A DNA stretch of 64,000 nucleotides from Unio delphinus (Eukaryota > Mollusca > Bivalvia > Unionida > Unionidae): positions 6,994,001 to 7,058,000 of the forward strand of contig JAQISU010000096.1 of assembly GCA_029339505.1 (NCBI GenBank). Reading direction: 5' to 3'. The notes beneath the pieces were generated by a model, which was not told the DNA's origin, ran no database searches, and saw only the letters and a program-made list of their open reading frames with translations. Made by a program: the position numbers and the translations under genes. Shown piece after piece: positions 11,784 to 24,760 of the stretch. Every line of letters begins with the position of its first letter. Position 1 is the first letter of the stretch.

Positions 11784-13840
11784 GTAATGTAGAAAGCACT
11801 TTAAAGTATTTATCTAAACTACTTCAATTAAGTACATGTACCGTACACAAATCAGTTTGTGATTTAAATTAATTTCTAAAATACATCATAAATATAATAA
11901 TGATTAGTATATATAATATTCTAGGTACCTATTTCAGTTTTAAATGGCAATTCATTTGATAATTTACTTCAAACAGTTTTTAAAAAAATACTTATATTAT
12001 TTAATAGCCATGTTTATTTTTATTGCTTGATATAATTAGTTACTCTACTCAAGGTACTAACTCTGTTTCCTTAGTAAAGCTAATATATGAAAACACCATA
12101 TTAAAAATTCAATAACTTAAATTTGTTTTAGTGCTCATGATCAAACCTATATTTATCAGTATAGATGAAACCTGGATGTCGGCTTCTCTGTAGAGGAAAT
12201 AATGAGCCATGACATTTTCTGGACTTGCATGTGTTTGAAACGTGTGCTTTCAGTTTGCACCAACGTGTCTGGTGCTAATTTTAGTAGTGAGTGTTCCAAA
12301 CTTAAGACTGTTAAAGGACTGACATTCCATCAATTAAACAATATTTCTAAAAACATTTCACTCAAAACTAGAATAAGCTTTTAAAATATTCTTTTTGCTA
12401 AAACATAACTTGCATTATTAACCAATCCTGGTCAGCCAAACCCATATTTTCTCTACCAGTATTGTATGTTCACTCATTTCCAGGCTGGTTCCCATTATTT
12501 GCTTATCATTAGTACTATGTGTCTTATAAGGCTTATACCACTTCAAGTATACATCATCTATGACTGGATTTTCTCCAGACACAATTTTTCAACATTAATT
12601 ATACTAAAAGAGTAATTCTGATCCCATTCACAACAACATTTGCAGTCCATTAGTCATACACATCAAATTTCAGTCAGGTTAGTTTATCTTAGGTTAGTTT
12701 TATAATTTTAGTCCAGTAAAAGCACCCTCCCCACTTGTGTTTTGCCATCTCAGGCAAAGTCACTGCTCTGCCATTTTCTGTAAATACTATCATCAGCTGT
12801 TAATATTGATCTTTTCACACCAGAGATTCTTGCGTCTGTTGAAAGCAATGAAATATGGTTACCAAATTTTTCTCCTTTATGCAAACAGCCTTTTTGTTAT
12901 GCTTTCCTTCATTCTTGAAACACTTAAATTGTTGCATAGTATTTGCTTATTATATTATTACACCATTAAATGAATGAAAATTATATAAAATTTACCATAT
13001 ATAGATATAGTTGTAATAAAGTCTGCAAGGAAAACACTTGCTTGACATGACACTTCAACTATAGTTTAATATTATTTGAAGTGAATTGATAAAGATGGAA
13101 ATAAATTTGCAGTCAAGTTGATGAGGAAAATACTCGCAATGACTGACAAGTAGTAAATTATAAAACGGAAATATAAATTATCTCTGCTAGATTTATAAAG
13201 TATTGTTGAATTGAATTTAGAATGTCAGATCAGTGAGAAAAGCGTTCAGTGACTGAGACATTCCATTTCCCTAAGAACATGTTTCAACCTGTAATTTAAA
13301 AAAGCAATTATATATTCATACTGTGAAGAAACTTTTCTTGTGCCTTTAGCTTCATAAAACTAATTAATGAAAATTAATAAATAAAGAAATAAGTATTGGT
13401 CTGTGAGGACAATACACTAGACCATATAACTGAGATTCAAATAACAAATCGTATAACAATATCTAGTTTGCTTGTAAAAAATAAATTAGAAATTTCTAGA
13501 ATGTATGTAATTTTGGAAGAGAGAAACAATTAAAAACAACCAAAAAGTCCTAAAATATTACTTTGTGATTAAATAAACTTGAAACAAAAATTTACTGTTC
13601 AAAATGTTGCAAAAAGTTGCATGACTCTATAATAAAACAAAATTGAATAGAAAATAAAATAAAACTCTACAAGAGTGATGTACCTAGTTTGATTATTGCA
13701 AGCTGATTGAACCCCAAAAGAGCCCACAAAACCCACAAAATGTACAACCAACAAACCCCACAGAACTCAAAATTTTTGTTAAAATATTCAAACAGGCATA
13801 AGCAAGTATTGTATGTATATATTTAGACAATTTTCACAAT
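11783..13840. other. AT-rich intron sequence, no feature seen
   Basis: Low GC, apparently single-copy within the window, no splice-bounded coding segment or TE signature that I could support. Confidence 0.5.
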
Positions 13841-13841
13841 G

Positions 13842-13842
<1 letters not shown>

Positions 13843-13895
<53 letters not shown>

Positions 13896-14120
13896 TATAG
13901 ATAGATATATATATATATAGATATAGATAGATATAGATAGATATAGATATATATAGATATATATAGATATGAGAGATATAGATATAGATATGAGAGATAT
14001 AGATATAGATATGAGAGATATAGATATAGATATATATAGAGAGAGAGATAGATATAGAGATATCTATCTATATAGATATCTATCTAGATAGATATCAATA
14101 TACATTATATAGATATCAAT
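13843..14120. repeat. Compound (AT)n / (GATATA)n microsatellite
   Basis: (AT)n from ~13843 grades into GATATAGATATAGATA and GAGAGATATAGATATAGATA units. A self-complementary ATATCTATCTATATAGATAT stretch lies near 14060-14090. Confidence 0.95.
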
Positions 14121-16223
14121 AATGTAAGTAAAACAGAGGATGATAGAAAATATTAATGTCAGCTAATTTGAGCTATTCACTGGTAATGCACTAATTTAAA
14201 AAGAAAAAGACCAAATTGAGCATATGTATGGAAAGTGTTTACCATTATACATGCTGCATGTATATTGCACTAAAAAAATGCAGGTTATTTCAGGATGGAT
14301 GGATGGCACATCTGCAGAATCAAGCCAACCACATAAAATAATTTGGTAGCGATAATGGTTAATGTACAATTTCCTAATAAGTAATATTGTAAATTTCACC
14401 TAAAAGACATGTAGTCATATCAGCTAAAGATGAAGAAATAAGTAATATAATTACCTAATAATTCAGCGAGTCACACATTATTATAAAATGCTTACTAAAT
14501 AGTAAAATAACTTGGCTCATCCAAGCTAAAATAATATTCAACATGCTTTAAATTTTGAAATACAATTTTTCTAATGTCTTTCAAACATAATACACAAGCA
14601 GAAAGAAAACATTTTCATACTTTAAGAAAAAATTCATCCCCTTGAGGTAATAGGTGTTTGATAATTGTCAATTTTAATTTTACCATAGGTGTAAATCTCT
14701 GGAACATTTGTGAAATTAGAAAATCTATAGTTCAATTGTTTTTTTTTTATTTAAAAACAATGAATTGTGCCTGGAATATTTAAGCCTTGATACTTTTAAA
14801 TTAACAAACGTTGTGTATATTTTTAATTTGCATTATTTTTATGCTTTTCTCCATTTGTATTTTATGTACATGTATATCTATATTATGCGACAGTTAAGGC
14901 TCTACCTGAAAAGTGCCTTTTATTTTGTAAACAACATAATTCATAACTATTTCTCTATGATAATTATAGATTATAAATTAAATATTCAGATAATAATTAA
15001 TGGAGGTTAGCATGTTTACTTGTATTGCAAAATTAGTTTTTCATTGGAAATCCTGATCTTTTTGACAACTTAAAATGTTATAGACAGGAAGTTTACCCTC
15101 ATCCTGGTTCTGTTAATGTCATAGCTTTTAATGAATTTTAATGCTGTTTACTTCAAAATTGTAGTCTTAATGTTGCACTAATAACAAAAAAACCTGACAG
15201 GCCACTAGATTTAGAGTTCAGATTCCAAATAAACAATCATTCCTTATCACCTTTTTCAATTTGTAACTGATGAAATAAGTCTATATTCAGATTTGAGCAA
15301 AATCTAGACAGTTGTTTGGAAGGACTGATCTAGCTAAATTTTAAATTTTATATTAATCAACTCCAAACAGCCAGTGTTTGGTCGTAATGTTGAACCATTA
15401 TGCAGATATATAGACCAACCATATCTAGAAATTTAAGTTTTGGAGGGTTTGTAAAATATTATTAAGACGTGCACGTATCTTTTATACACATGCAGCATCA
15501 CATAATCTGTATTTTTGTCTTTCAAAATACTGAGGAAATAGTAGTTTTACCATGATGAATTTTGGACATTGTTGGGTAGCTGTTAAATTTCAGTCTTTAA
15601 TTGTTTTTCTTTCATTAAATCAGAAAATTCTTGTTGATACTTCATTGAGAAAAATATCAAAATATATATCTCTTTCCCATTTATTAATATAATTGATTTA
15701 GACTGCAGTTAATGTGCATTATATTTTTCAAAATGCACAAATGTCAACCATGCTTGAACAGACAGGTGCACATGCAAGTCACCTTGATTATTTTAATTTT
15801 ATTTCCTTGAACAGTTGGAAATTTTAGAGTGTACAGTTTGGAAAAATATTGATGTTCGACACAATGCATGTATAGGACATTTGTGGCTCTCACCAATGTA
15901 TGTCTGTCTGTACAATTCTTTCTGTCTCATTTCATCTGGTGAATGAATGTGTTTGTATACTTGTATTACACAAGTATACTTCTGGTTACAACAAGTATAA
16001 AATTACAACAATTGTAAATATCTGCGAGTATCCATTTATTGACTTGAAGAGCATGTTTGTACAAGCAGTCTTTTTTTTTTTTTTTTTAAAATCATACTGT
16101 TGGCAATTGTACAACCAGTCACATGGATCAATACCGGTATTGCATACTTAAAACTTGCATATTTGATGCAAGGAAAGTTAAAAAGAATTAAACTAATTTT
16201 AAGAACACTGTTGAATTCAACCA
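14121..16223. other. AT-rich intron sequence, no feature seen
   Basis: Short open frames only, none with domain-like composition. No TE termini recognised. Confidence 0.5.
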
Positions 16224-16535
16224 CTCCGGTGGTCTAGTGGTTAGAGCTTCAGCCATGGATGCAGTAGATCGTGAGTTCAATCCCCAGCAGAGTCGTACAA
16301 AAGACTTAACAAAAATGGTACTAACAGCTGACTTGCTTGGCCTCTCAGCATTAAGAGGTTAGTGTTGGGACTGGTTGGCCTGGTGTAAGGATAATGTGAC
16401 TGGGTGGGACATCATGCTACATGTCTGTGGCATGATGCCCTAGTGCTAGACATCACTATAAACTGCCTCACTGCAAACATCGTAGCGATATGACTGAACA
16501 ATTGTTAAAGCTATGTTAAAAATCCTAATCAAAGA
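16224..16535 (+). mobile_element. SINE-A, near full length, tRNA-derived
   Basis: Best copy of SINE-A. The head is tRNA-like, with A box TGGTCTAGTGGTTAGAGC near 16231 and B box GTGAGTTCAATCC at 16271-16283. The body follows (ACAAAAATGGTACTAACAGC, CATTAAGAGGTTAGTGTTGG, GGACATCATGCTACATGTCT, AACTGCCTCACTGCAAACAT) with tail TTAAAAATCCTAATCAAA. RNA polymerase III transcription is expected from the boxes. It is not a functional tRNA gene: I could not fold a complete cloverleaf with an acceptor stem. Confidence 0.85.
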
Positions 16536-17763
16536 AACTAGATGAATTTGCTATTTGCAATCAGAATATTGTCTAAAGACCCCAGCAAATTTGAGTTATT
16601 ACATGTCAAGTAAAAGTAAACTCGTACTTGATGTTTCAAAAAGTCAAAATGAAAATGAAACAAAATTAGAAAGTCGTTGGGCATGTTAATTATACTGAAT
16701 AATGTAAGACATTTACACCAAAATATGAATAATATTCCATCTGCATTTACTACACACCTTTATTGGTATGATGGCTAACGGTAAATGCAATTATTGCTTT
16801 ATGTTCCTCTGAATTTTTTGTGTTCCATTTTTAAAAATAAAAATTCTGGTTTATAATCGGCTTTATAGATCAGATGACGTATCAAATTAGTGTTATAATT
16901 TTCTTATTGAATTTCTGATAACTTTTTAACTTGTTATAAAAATACTCCTAGCCTTGATAAAGTAACTGAGAAAGGTGAATATAGCAACGTGTGAAAAATG
17001 CAAGTTGCTGAGATTGTTTTCAGTCAGAGTTATGCAGCCAAAATGTGCAATAAATGTTTAAAATTGGAGAGCAAAAAGAAATGTTCTTTCAAATGTATCT
17101 GAAATTATGGATAATGAATCTATATTATCTGGCATAATATAAATATGGACAGTGTATTTAATTTGATCATTTTATATCATTTAAGTATGGAAAGTAAATA
17201 TTAACTATTATCTGATGTAATGTAAGTATGGACACCGAATCTAATGTGATTTAATGTCTAATTATTCTCCTAGTATGAACAAAAAGATGTCAGACATGTA
17301 TAACTTATTCATTGGATTAACCATAATTATCTGTAGTACAGCTAAGATTCCGTCCCTTGTTTACTTTATTTCGCTAACAAAGTGTAGAATGGTGAACTAT
17401 CCGAAATTGGAATGAGGCACATTGGAGCCAAGGGAGATAATTTTAGGCACTATGATCAGAAACTGTTGCAATGGTGAAACCCCTGTTCATGGCAGCCAGT
17501 ATAATTAATGGTAGAAGAACATCTAAGGAAACCCCAATAAGAACCACAGACTCATAAGAAACTACTGGTAGCTTCAAGTCCCACAAGTTTCATACTGATT
17601 GACCTAGCTACACGAGTTGATAAAGCTGTTTTTGATTTTTGTTTAAAAAATGTATATTCACAGTATTTTATTCTACAGTTCAAATCAATTTTCGCTCAGA
17701 GTTGAATTGTGAACTGTTATTATTTGTCTGTCTTGATAAATCTTGTAAATAAGTCTACTTAAA
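16536..17763. other. Intron sequence, no feature seen
   Basis: AT-rich, no coding or TE signal supported. Confidence 0.5.
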
Positions 17764-18074
17764 CCTTCGGTGGCCTAGGTGGATTGTCTGCCTTGGAAGC
17801 AGATGGTTATGGGTTAGATTCCCAGCAGAGTCATACCAAAGACTTACATAAATGGTACTAACATCTGCCTCACTATGTACTCTGTATTAAGAGGTTAGTG
17901 TTAGGACTGGTCGGCCTGGTGTCAGAATAATGTGACTGTGTGGGACATCATGCTAAATGTCTGTGGCTTGATGCCCCAGTGCTAGACATTATTATAAACT
18001 GCTTAGACACTGCAGACATCATAGTGATATGACTAAAAAATTGTTAAAGATATGTTAAAAATCCTAATCACACA
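17764..18074 (+). mobile_element. SINE-A, near full length
   Basis: Same order as 16224-16535: tRNA-like head CGGTGGCCTAGGTGGATTG, B box near 17809-17823 (ATGGGTTAGATTCCC), then the conserved body to TTAAAAATCCTAATC. Immediately downstream (18091-18158) a 34-bp segment, CTTGTGATCTGTTG..TTGCACAG, is tandemly duplicated. Confidence 0.85.
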
Positions 18075-18670
18075 CAAACGTAGACTTAATCTTGTGATCT
18101 GTTGGTATCTGTATCATTGCACAGCTTGTGATCTGTTGAGATCTGTATCATTGCACAGCTTTATTCAGTACACAATTCAGACACTATATATTGCAATAAT
18201 TATAGCCATTTTTTTTTTTTAACTACTGGTATTGTTCTTGAAAGCTGAAATAATTTTAAATGTCACTGAAAGTTGCACTGATTATTTCAGTGTATATCAC
18301 AACTTTATGTTCTGTGTAATGGTAAGGAGATTTTCAGTGGTTGTTTTGCAGCTTGTAAGTTAAAGCAGTATTCATAGTATGCCTGTTTGACCTTGACTAC
18401 CAATTTTACCACACATGTGAGGAAAAGAATCAATCATGGTACTTTAGCATAGAATTTAAAATCCCATCCTTGGGATTACAAATTTGCATTACAAACTCTA
18501 CACATCCTTGTGCATGACATAAAATTCTAAGCTTCAAATGGAATTTTCCTATTCTAGTCATATGATTTCTATCATTACAGCATTGATTATGGAGATTGGC
18601 AGTGTTAACTTGTGAAAGTATGTCACAGTTGATAACCAGTAGAGTAATATTTCTCTGCGTGTGTGTGTGA

Positions 18671-18963
18671 TTGGGATTTTTTATGTAGATTTAACTTTTT
18701 TGAGTCATATCACTATGATGTCTGTATAGCAGTTTATAGTGATGTCTAGCACTAGGGCATCATGCAGCAGACATGTACCATGATGTCCCAGTTATATTAT
18801 CCTGACACCAGGCTGACCAGTCTCAACACTAACCTCTTAATACTGAGCACCTGGCGATGTAGCTATTACATTGCCCTTTTTATAAATCTGGTATGACTCA
18901 GCCTGGGTTCAAACCTGTGACCTCCTGCATCTGAGACAGCTAGTCTATCCACTTAAGCCACCA
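18671..18963 (-). mobile_element. SINE-A, minus strand
   Basis: Reverse complement of SINE-A: TTGGGATTTTTTATGTAGAT tail first, then GATGTCTAGCACTAGGGCATC and TAACCTCTTAATACTGAG, ending in the head with inverted B box (GGGTTCAAACC near 18904) and inverted A box near 18945-18960. Confidence 0.85.
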
Positions 18964-19189
18964 TAATGGTAATACTACTACTGTTAAGAAGGGATTTACA
19001 GGTAGTAATATTTAATTTTAAATACAAATGTAATGGCCTATACAAAGTCAACACTGAATTTTCTTTAATGTTCGAGAGGCAGTGTGAGGCATAGCTATAA
19101 TAATCTTGCATCATATTTTTTAAATGACAATATGAATGTTAGACCATTGCCATGGAAATATGAGTAATGTTTCTACAAGTTTTTGGGGT

Positions 19190-20460
19190 GAGAGCTATTG
19201 TAATATTGTTACATTAGTTGTAATATTGTAACATCAGGTCTTGGAGATAAGTCAGTGCCTGGGAATAGAGTAATGGTACAACATGTACATGGGCTGGTGG
19301 GTTTGGCATGTAGTATTTTTACTACCGGTATATCCGATTTGGAGCACAAAACATCAGTGTCTGGAAATAAGGTAATATTGCTACATTGTTTGGGGGATAG
19401 CTATGTAGTATTGTTACTACTGTATTTTCTGGGCTTGAAAAGTCAGGTCTTCATCTTCTACTCTGAATCGACTTGTATATGGATTGTGTCATTAAAAGTT
19501 CGTAATTACAGGTAATAAAATGAATTACAACATGGATGTGCTTTCAGTTATAATAAAACAAGCATGGACTTTATTCAGCTGTGTCAGTTGATAACAGAAT
19601 ATAGCAGTTGTTCAGAAGTAAAATCGCAAGCATATTAGCATTGGTAATGCAATTTCACGATTGCCGGTAATATGGAATATCATACGGATACCATTACGAG
19701 TGTAAAATACGAAGCCAAGATATTGACCTGTTCTCGTCTTATACTCTGAATCAATTTATATTGGGAAGAAGGATGGAAAATTTACAAAATTGGTGAATTG
19801 ACCTATACTCCGAATCGACTTATATGCTGGAAAATACAGTACATCAGGTTAATATTGCTACACGGTTTGGGGGATAGCTATTTAGTATTGTTACTACATC
19901 AGGGTAATGTTGCTACATGGTCATGGAGATAGCTTTAGAGCTATGTAGTATTGTTTCTGTCAGTTGTAGTATTGTTACTATGTCAGTTGTAGTATTGTTA
20001 CTATGTCAGTTGTAGTATTGTTACTATGTCAGTTGTAGTATTGTTACTGCATCAGGTTATGTAGATTAAATAATTAGTGACTTGGCAAAGAGTAAATGTT
20101 ACCATTGGGTTTGGAGGGGATAGCTTTGTAGTATTGTTACTACATCACTTGTAGTACTAATATTTAATGTTTTTGAAATCACACATCTGTGCCTGGGCAT
20201 AGGGTAATGTTACTATATGGGTTTGGGAGTCATCTTTGTAGCATTGTTACATCAGTTGTAGTACAGTTACAAGTTTTGGAGATCACAAAATCAGTACTGT
20301 ACTTGGTAATAGGGTGATGTTACTACAATGGGGGAGGGGTAGTTTTGTAGTATTATTACTACATCAGGTTTTGGTGATCACAAAATCAATGCCTGGATAT
20401 AGAGCAATGTTACTAAATGGTTTTGGGAATTAACAATGTAGTATTGTTACTATAGTCCCT
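19190..20460. repeat. Degenerate repeat with GTAGTATTGTTACTAC core (inverted relative to 8.5-9.8 kb)
   Basis: Blocks TAGTATTGTTACTACATCAG and GGTAATGTTGCTACATGG alternate with TTTTGGAGATCACAAAATCA-like spacers. At 19955-20045 a 24-bp subunit (GTCAGTTGTAGTATTGTTAC) is repeated about four times. It is the reverse complement of the array at 8506-9840. The 86-aa open frame at 19255 falls inside and is not supported. Confidence 0.7.
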
Positions 20461-20647
20461 TACAAAAGACAAGCAAGCAATTCTTTTTTTATTCAGACAA
20501 CCATTTCACATGCATTACTGAGAAACTAAGCATTTTGGTATTCATTGAGAATTGTGTCTTGTAAAGTTTTGACAATCTCCTGCTCTAGAGATGGTGTTTC
20601 CTTTCTTATTCAGTAGTTTGAAATTTGTTTCATTTCTATTGAAACAG

Positions 20648-20821
20648 ACTATCGTAAACCAAAGGAATATCCAACAGACTATCGTAAACCAAAGGAATAT
20701 CCAACAGACTATCGTAAACCAAAGGAATATCCAACAGACTATCGTAAACCAAAGGAATATCCAACAGACTATTATAAATCAAAGGAATATCCAACAGACT
20801 ATCCTGTAGTAACAGAAGTGG
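20648..20821 (+). CDS. Repeat exon 4 (58 aa)
   Basis: Acceptor ATTGAAACAG, donor GTAAGT, phase 1-1. Four consecutive DYRKPKEYPT units are identical at DNA level, then DYYKSKEYPT and DYPVVTEV. The perfect identity points to recent amplification. The upstream flank (ATTCAGTAGTTTGAAATTTG) is of the short-exon type, the downstream flank is nearer the long-exon type, so this may also be a recombinant. Confidence 0.88.
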
Positions 20822-21840
20822 GTAAGTACACCAGATTTTATGATTCTCAGTATGTAACATAGGTTTTATAATTTGCTACAGGTATTGTTTTAATAGTAAA
20901 TAGAATATTTCTAACAACTTTCACTATTTTGTGTGCTCTATCCCAACTTTTTGTGTATCATTGAATTCCATTTGTCATCCATGTTGACACAAAATCACCA
21001 CTAGCCCGTTTGCTATGACTGCTGCATCTAAGCATCTCCTGTAAATAGCTCTTGAACCCCACTTATATATGCAGTGCCAATAAAGCCTACTTTACTAGCC
21101 CAGTGTCACTTATGTGCGTAAAATTCAGCAGTACTCGAAACCTCAGTGCTGCTTATGTGCACACAATACTGCCATGTTCACTAAACGTTGATTGGTTGAA
21201 ACACAGAAGTTTACATATTTTTTATTTTCATGACGAATAAAATGATTGTTTACTCAACATTTTGATACAAGTTTGAAAGCTAAGAGGTTAAATTCAGACA
21301 CTGTAAAGGATTTTCCGTGCCTTGTGCATCATGTATAGTTGTGATAAACAGATTCTGATTTGGATATGAGCAACTTTAAGGGTTAATTGCACGCAATATC
21401 AACGAGTTTGATGGATCATTAGAAAATGGATCAGATAGTTAGTCCCATTTTAATACCAGATGCAAGTGATTTTCAATCTATGACAAGGTGGATATAGTCC
21501 CATTTCCACAATGGAGTGATGACCTGCCATGTTCGAGATCAATGATTTCGATTCTAATGTTGGTTCATCAATCTAGCTTGTACCACTAAGCAATGATTTT
21601 TTTCTCAAGTTTTTTCCTGAATGTCTGGTGGAAAAGCTTGTGAAAGAAACATGATTTTGCTAAGATAAAAAATGGGACCAAGAGCAAGATGTGGGCATAT
21701 CTTGGAATATACATCGTGATTTATGTGTAGATAATGACTGTTTTGAGAGGTACCGCTCTCAATTTTTTAATTAGGGTGTGGATTTCATTCAATGTTTTAT
21801 ATGTACTTATGTAAATATTGGATTTTTATTTTGAAATTAC
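20822..21840. other. Intron sequence, no gene seen
   Basis: Starts with the conserved post-exon block (CACCAGATTTTATGATTCTC) then becomes non-repetitive. A 62-aa frame at 21052 has no supporting signal. Confidence 0.5.
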
Positions 21841-21841
21841 T

Positions 21842-22056
21842 TTGTGGGATTCAAAACATTTACACGACTGGGATTTCTTGTATGATGGGAAGTAGGAGTA
21901 TTTGTGGGATTCAAAACATTTACACGACTGGGATTTCTTGTAGTGCATGATGGGAAGTAGGAGTATTTAAAGTGGGTATATATGAATAACAGACACCATA
22001 CAAGGTAAGCTGTTGTTTTATTTCAGACACCATACAAGGTAAGCTGTTGTTTTATT
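21842..22056. repeat. Two adjacent direct duplications
   Basis: GTGGGATTCAAAACATTTAC..GGAAGTAGGAGTATTT occurs twice (about 21845-21903 and 21904-21969), and CAGACACCATACAAGGTAAG..TTTTATTT occurs twice (about 21990-22023 and 22025-22058). Confidence 0.9.
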
Positions 22057-22530
22057 TCACTGAAATCCAGCAATAACTAATGTAATAATAAATATTAATG
22101 TAACCATGCTTTTATTGTCAGTTTTTGTAGTCACTTTTGATGCTCTAGTATTCAGCCTAGCAATCAGCTTCAGTAAGTCTCAGTAACTGATATGATAGCA
22201 CTCAGCAGTAGTGAAACTGCACAACAGCTGTAGTAGTTAAAGGGCTAGGTCTTTTTTTGTTAGGCAGATAATTAGTTTTCGATACAACTGATCTATTACC
22301 TCTATCATGTGTATACATTGAAACCAAGCATCTAATTCATAGTAAGTCTCAATTTGACAGTGAAATAATATGAATCAAGTCAAAACCAAGTAGAATAGTT
22401 TAAGTATCTATATTTCAGTTCCATTGCTTGTATTATTGTAAAACCAATCATCTAGGTATTTATATTTCAGTTCCATTGCTTGTATTATTGTAAAACCATG
22501 CATCTAGGTATCAATATTTCAGTTTCATTG
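22057..22530. other. Intron with degenerate monomers
   Basis: From ~22300 the intronic 52-bp type monomers reappear (TTCAGTTCCATTGCTTGTAT, TATTGTAAAACCA, TCTAGGTATC). Confidence 0.6.
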
Positions 22531-22774
22531 AGGTGGCCCAAGTGGCTGAGTGGTCTAAATAAACCAGTCTCCGTTACACATCACTGCCATCTTACCTGTC
22601 TGTGTGGGTTCGAGTCTCAGATTCAGCCAATGTGGGTATGAGAAGCTTGCTAGTAGTTTGTCGTGGGTCAGTGGTTCTTTACGGGGTTTTCTAGGGTTCT
22701 TCCTCCACCATTAATACTTGCCGCCATGTATAGCCTATTGTGTGCTGAAAAATGGCGTTAAACCCAACAACAAT
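22531..22774 (+). mobile_element. SINE-B, near full length
   Basis: tRNA-like head GGCCCAAGTGGCTGAGTGGT (A box) and GGGTTCGAGTCTCAG (B box), then the body TTCTTCCTCCACCATTAATA, GCCGCCATGTATAGCCTATT, GAAAAATGGCGTTAAACCC. The TCCTCCACCA..GCCGCCAT..GGCGTTAAAC core resembles a SINE core common in molluscan genomes. Inserted into an intronic monomer; target duplication CAGTTTCATTG (22520-22530) and CAGTTCCATTG (22775-22785). Confidence 0.88.
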
Positions 22775-23116
22775 CAGTTCCATTGATTGTATTAATGTAA
22801 AACCAAATATCCTCTTCATAAATCTGTGTCACTGTGAGTTCCACTGCATGCATTAATGCAAGACCAGGCATCATAGTTGATGTGATTATCCTTTCATTTT
22901 GGTTCTCTCATATGCATTACTATGAAAAGTACATGTGTCATGGTTTCTGAAAATATCGACCTGTTGCTCTTTTATACATGCATTACTAGAAACTTAAATA
23001 CCCTGTTCAATTACTATGAAATTGATTTTCAGTCTGAGTGGTGTGTGTGTGTGCAAATTTCCATCCATAGCTTCTAGCACATGCATTATTGTGAAACCAT
23101 TTGTTTTTGTCTCTCG

Positions 23117-23429
23117 ACTGCACCAGTGACCTAATTGTTTGAGCATCCACCTTAGATGCTGGAGGTAATGGGTTTGATCCCTGGCTGAGTTGTACTAAGG
23201 ACTTACAAAAATGGTAATAAAAGCTAGTTTCCTTGGTGCTCAGCATTAAGAGGTTATTCTTAGAACTGGTCAGCTTGGTGTCAGGATAATGTGACTGTGT
23301 GTGACATCACGCTACATGTCTGTGACATGATGTCCCAGTGCTATACATCACTATAAACTGCCACACTGCAGACATCGTAGCGATATGACTGAAAACTTGT
23401 TATAGCTACATTAAAAAAATTCAAACTAC
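23117..23429 (+). mobile_element. SINE-A, near full length, diverged
   Basis: Head CACCAGTGACCTAATTGTTT with B box near ATGGGTTTGATCCC (23169), then the standard body. The antisense 79-aa open frame here is an artefact. Confidence 0.8.
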
Positions 23430-23725
23430 AGACACTCATTTCAGTCTCTGTAAATATGCTATCATTTTTGTAAGTTTTGTGTGCCCATGTAATAACAGCT
23501 TACCAGACTGGTTTCATTATTCTTTCAAGCATTTGCCATGTCTCTTAGCATATCTAATATTAACTGTGTACATGCAAAAAAAAATACTATGAACAAAGTT
23601 CCAAATTATCCAAAATGTATTTGATTAGGTACCATTTTCTAACTTTCTCCAGGATCACCTCTTCATAGTTTTCCATTTAGTATTCAGGAATCTGAAATTT
23701 CTTTGTTTCCATTCTATTGCAACAG

Positions 23726-23899
23726 AGTATCCTAAACCAAAGGAATATCCAACAGACTATCGTAAACCAAAGGAATATCCAACAGACTATCATAAGCCAA
23801 AAGAATATCCAACAGACTATCGTAAACCAAAGGAATATCCAACAGACTATCATAAGCCAAAAGAATATCCAACAGACTATCCTGTAGTAACAGAAGTGG
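23726..23899 (+). CDS. Repeat exon 5 (58 aa)
   Basis: Acceptor ATTGCAACAG, donor GTAAGT, phase 1-1. The first residue is Glu rather than Asp (junction G|AG). Units: EYPKPKEYPT, then alternating DYRKPKEYPT and DYHKPKEYPT twice, then DYPVVTEV. The alternating R/H pattern shows a two-unit (60-bp) duplication inside the exon. Confidence 0.88.
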
Positions 23900-24119
23900 G
23901 TAAGTACGCCATATTTTATGATTCTCGATATGTAATGACGGTTTTACAATTTGCTACAGAAAATGTAATAGTAAATGCAAAACAACTTTCATACTCAATC
24001 CAAACATTTTTTGTGTATCATTGAGTTCCATTTGTCATTGATGTTGACAAGAAAATCCCCAGTAGGCCTCTTCTTTGATGCGCTAGGTAGATTATTATTT
24101 TTACAGCTGTTCTACTGCA

Positions 24120-24560
24120 ATTATGTGTATACATTGAAACCAAGCATCTAATTCATAGTAAGTCTCAATTTGACAGTGAAATAATATGAATCAAGTCAAA
24201 ACCAAGTAGAATAGTTTAAGTATCTATATTTCAGTTCCATTGCTTGTATTATTGTAAAACCAAAAATCTAAGTATCTATATTTCAGTTCCATTGCTTGTA
24301 TTATTGTAAAACCAAAAATCTAGGTATCTATATTTCAGTTCCATTGCTTGTATTATTGTAAAACCATGCATCTATGTATCTATATTTCAGTTCCATTGCT
24401 TGCATTAATGTAAATCCATGCATCTAAGTATCTATATTTCACTTCTGTTCCTTGCATTAATGTAAATCTAAGCATCTAAATATCCATATGTCATTTCCAT
24501 TGCTTACATTAATGTAAATCCAAAAATCCTCTTCATAAATCTGTGTCACTGTGAGTTCCA
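24120..24560. repeat. 52-bp intronic monomer array
   Basis: Unit of about 52 bp: TTCAGTTCCATTGCTTGTAT, TATTGTAAAACCAA, AAATCTAGGTATCTATAT. About six to seven copies, homogeneous at the left and decaying rightward. Same array in the equivalent introns at ~27.4, 29.5, 32.9 and 34.9 kb. Confidence 0.85.
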
Positions 24561-24760
24561 CTGCATGCATTAAAGCAAGACGCATCATAGTTGATGTGAT
24601 TATTCTTCCATTTAGTTCTCACATATGCATAACTGAAAAACTAAGCATTTTTGTATTCATTGTTAACCATTTTTTGTAAAGTTTCATTTGAATCTTCTCT
24701 ACAGAGATGTTTCATTTCTTATTCAGTAGTTTGAAATTTGTTTCATTTCTATTGGAACAG

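Noticed and set aside
14765..15010. 81-aa open frame in the long intron
   Set aside because: AT-driven hydrophobic composition (Tyr/Ile/Phe), no splice or homology support.
16224..16300. tRNA gene
   Set aside because: A and B boxes are present, but the sequence continues into a repeated SINE body and no full cloverleaf could be folded by eye.
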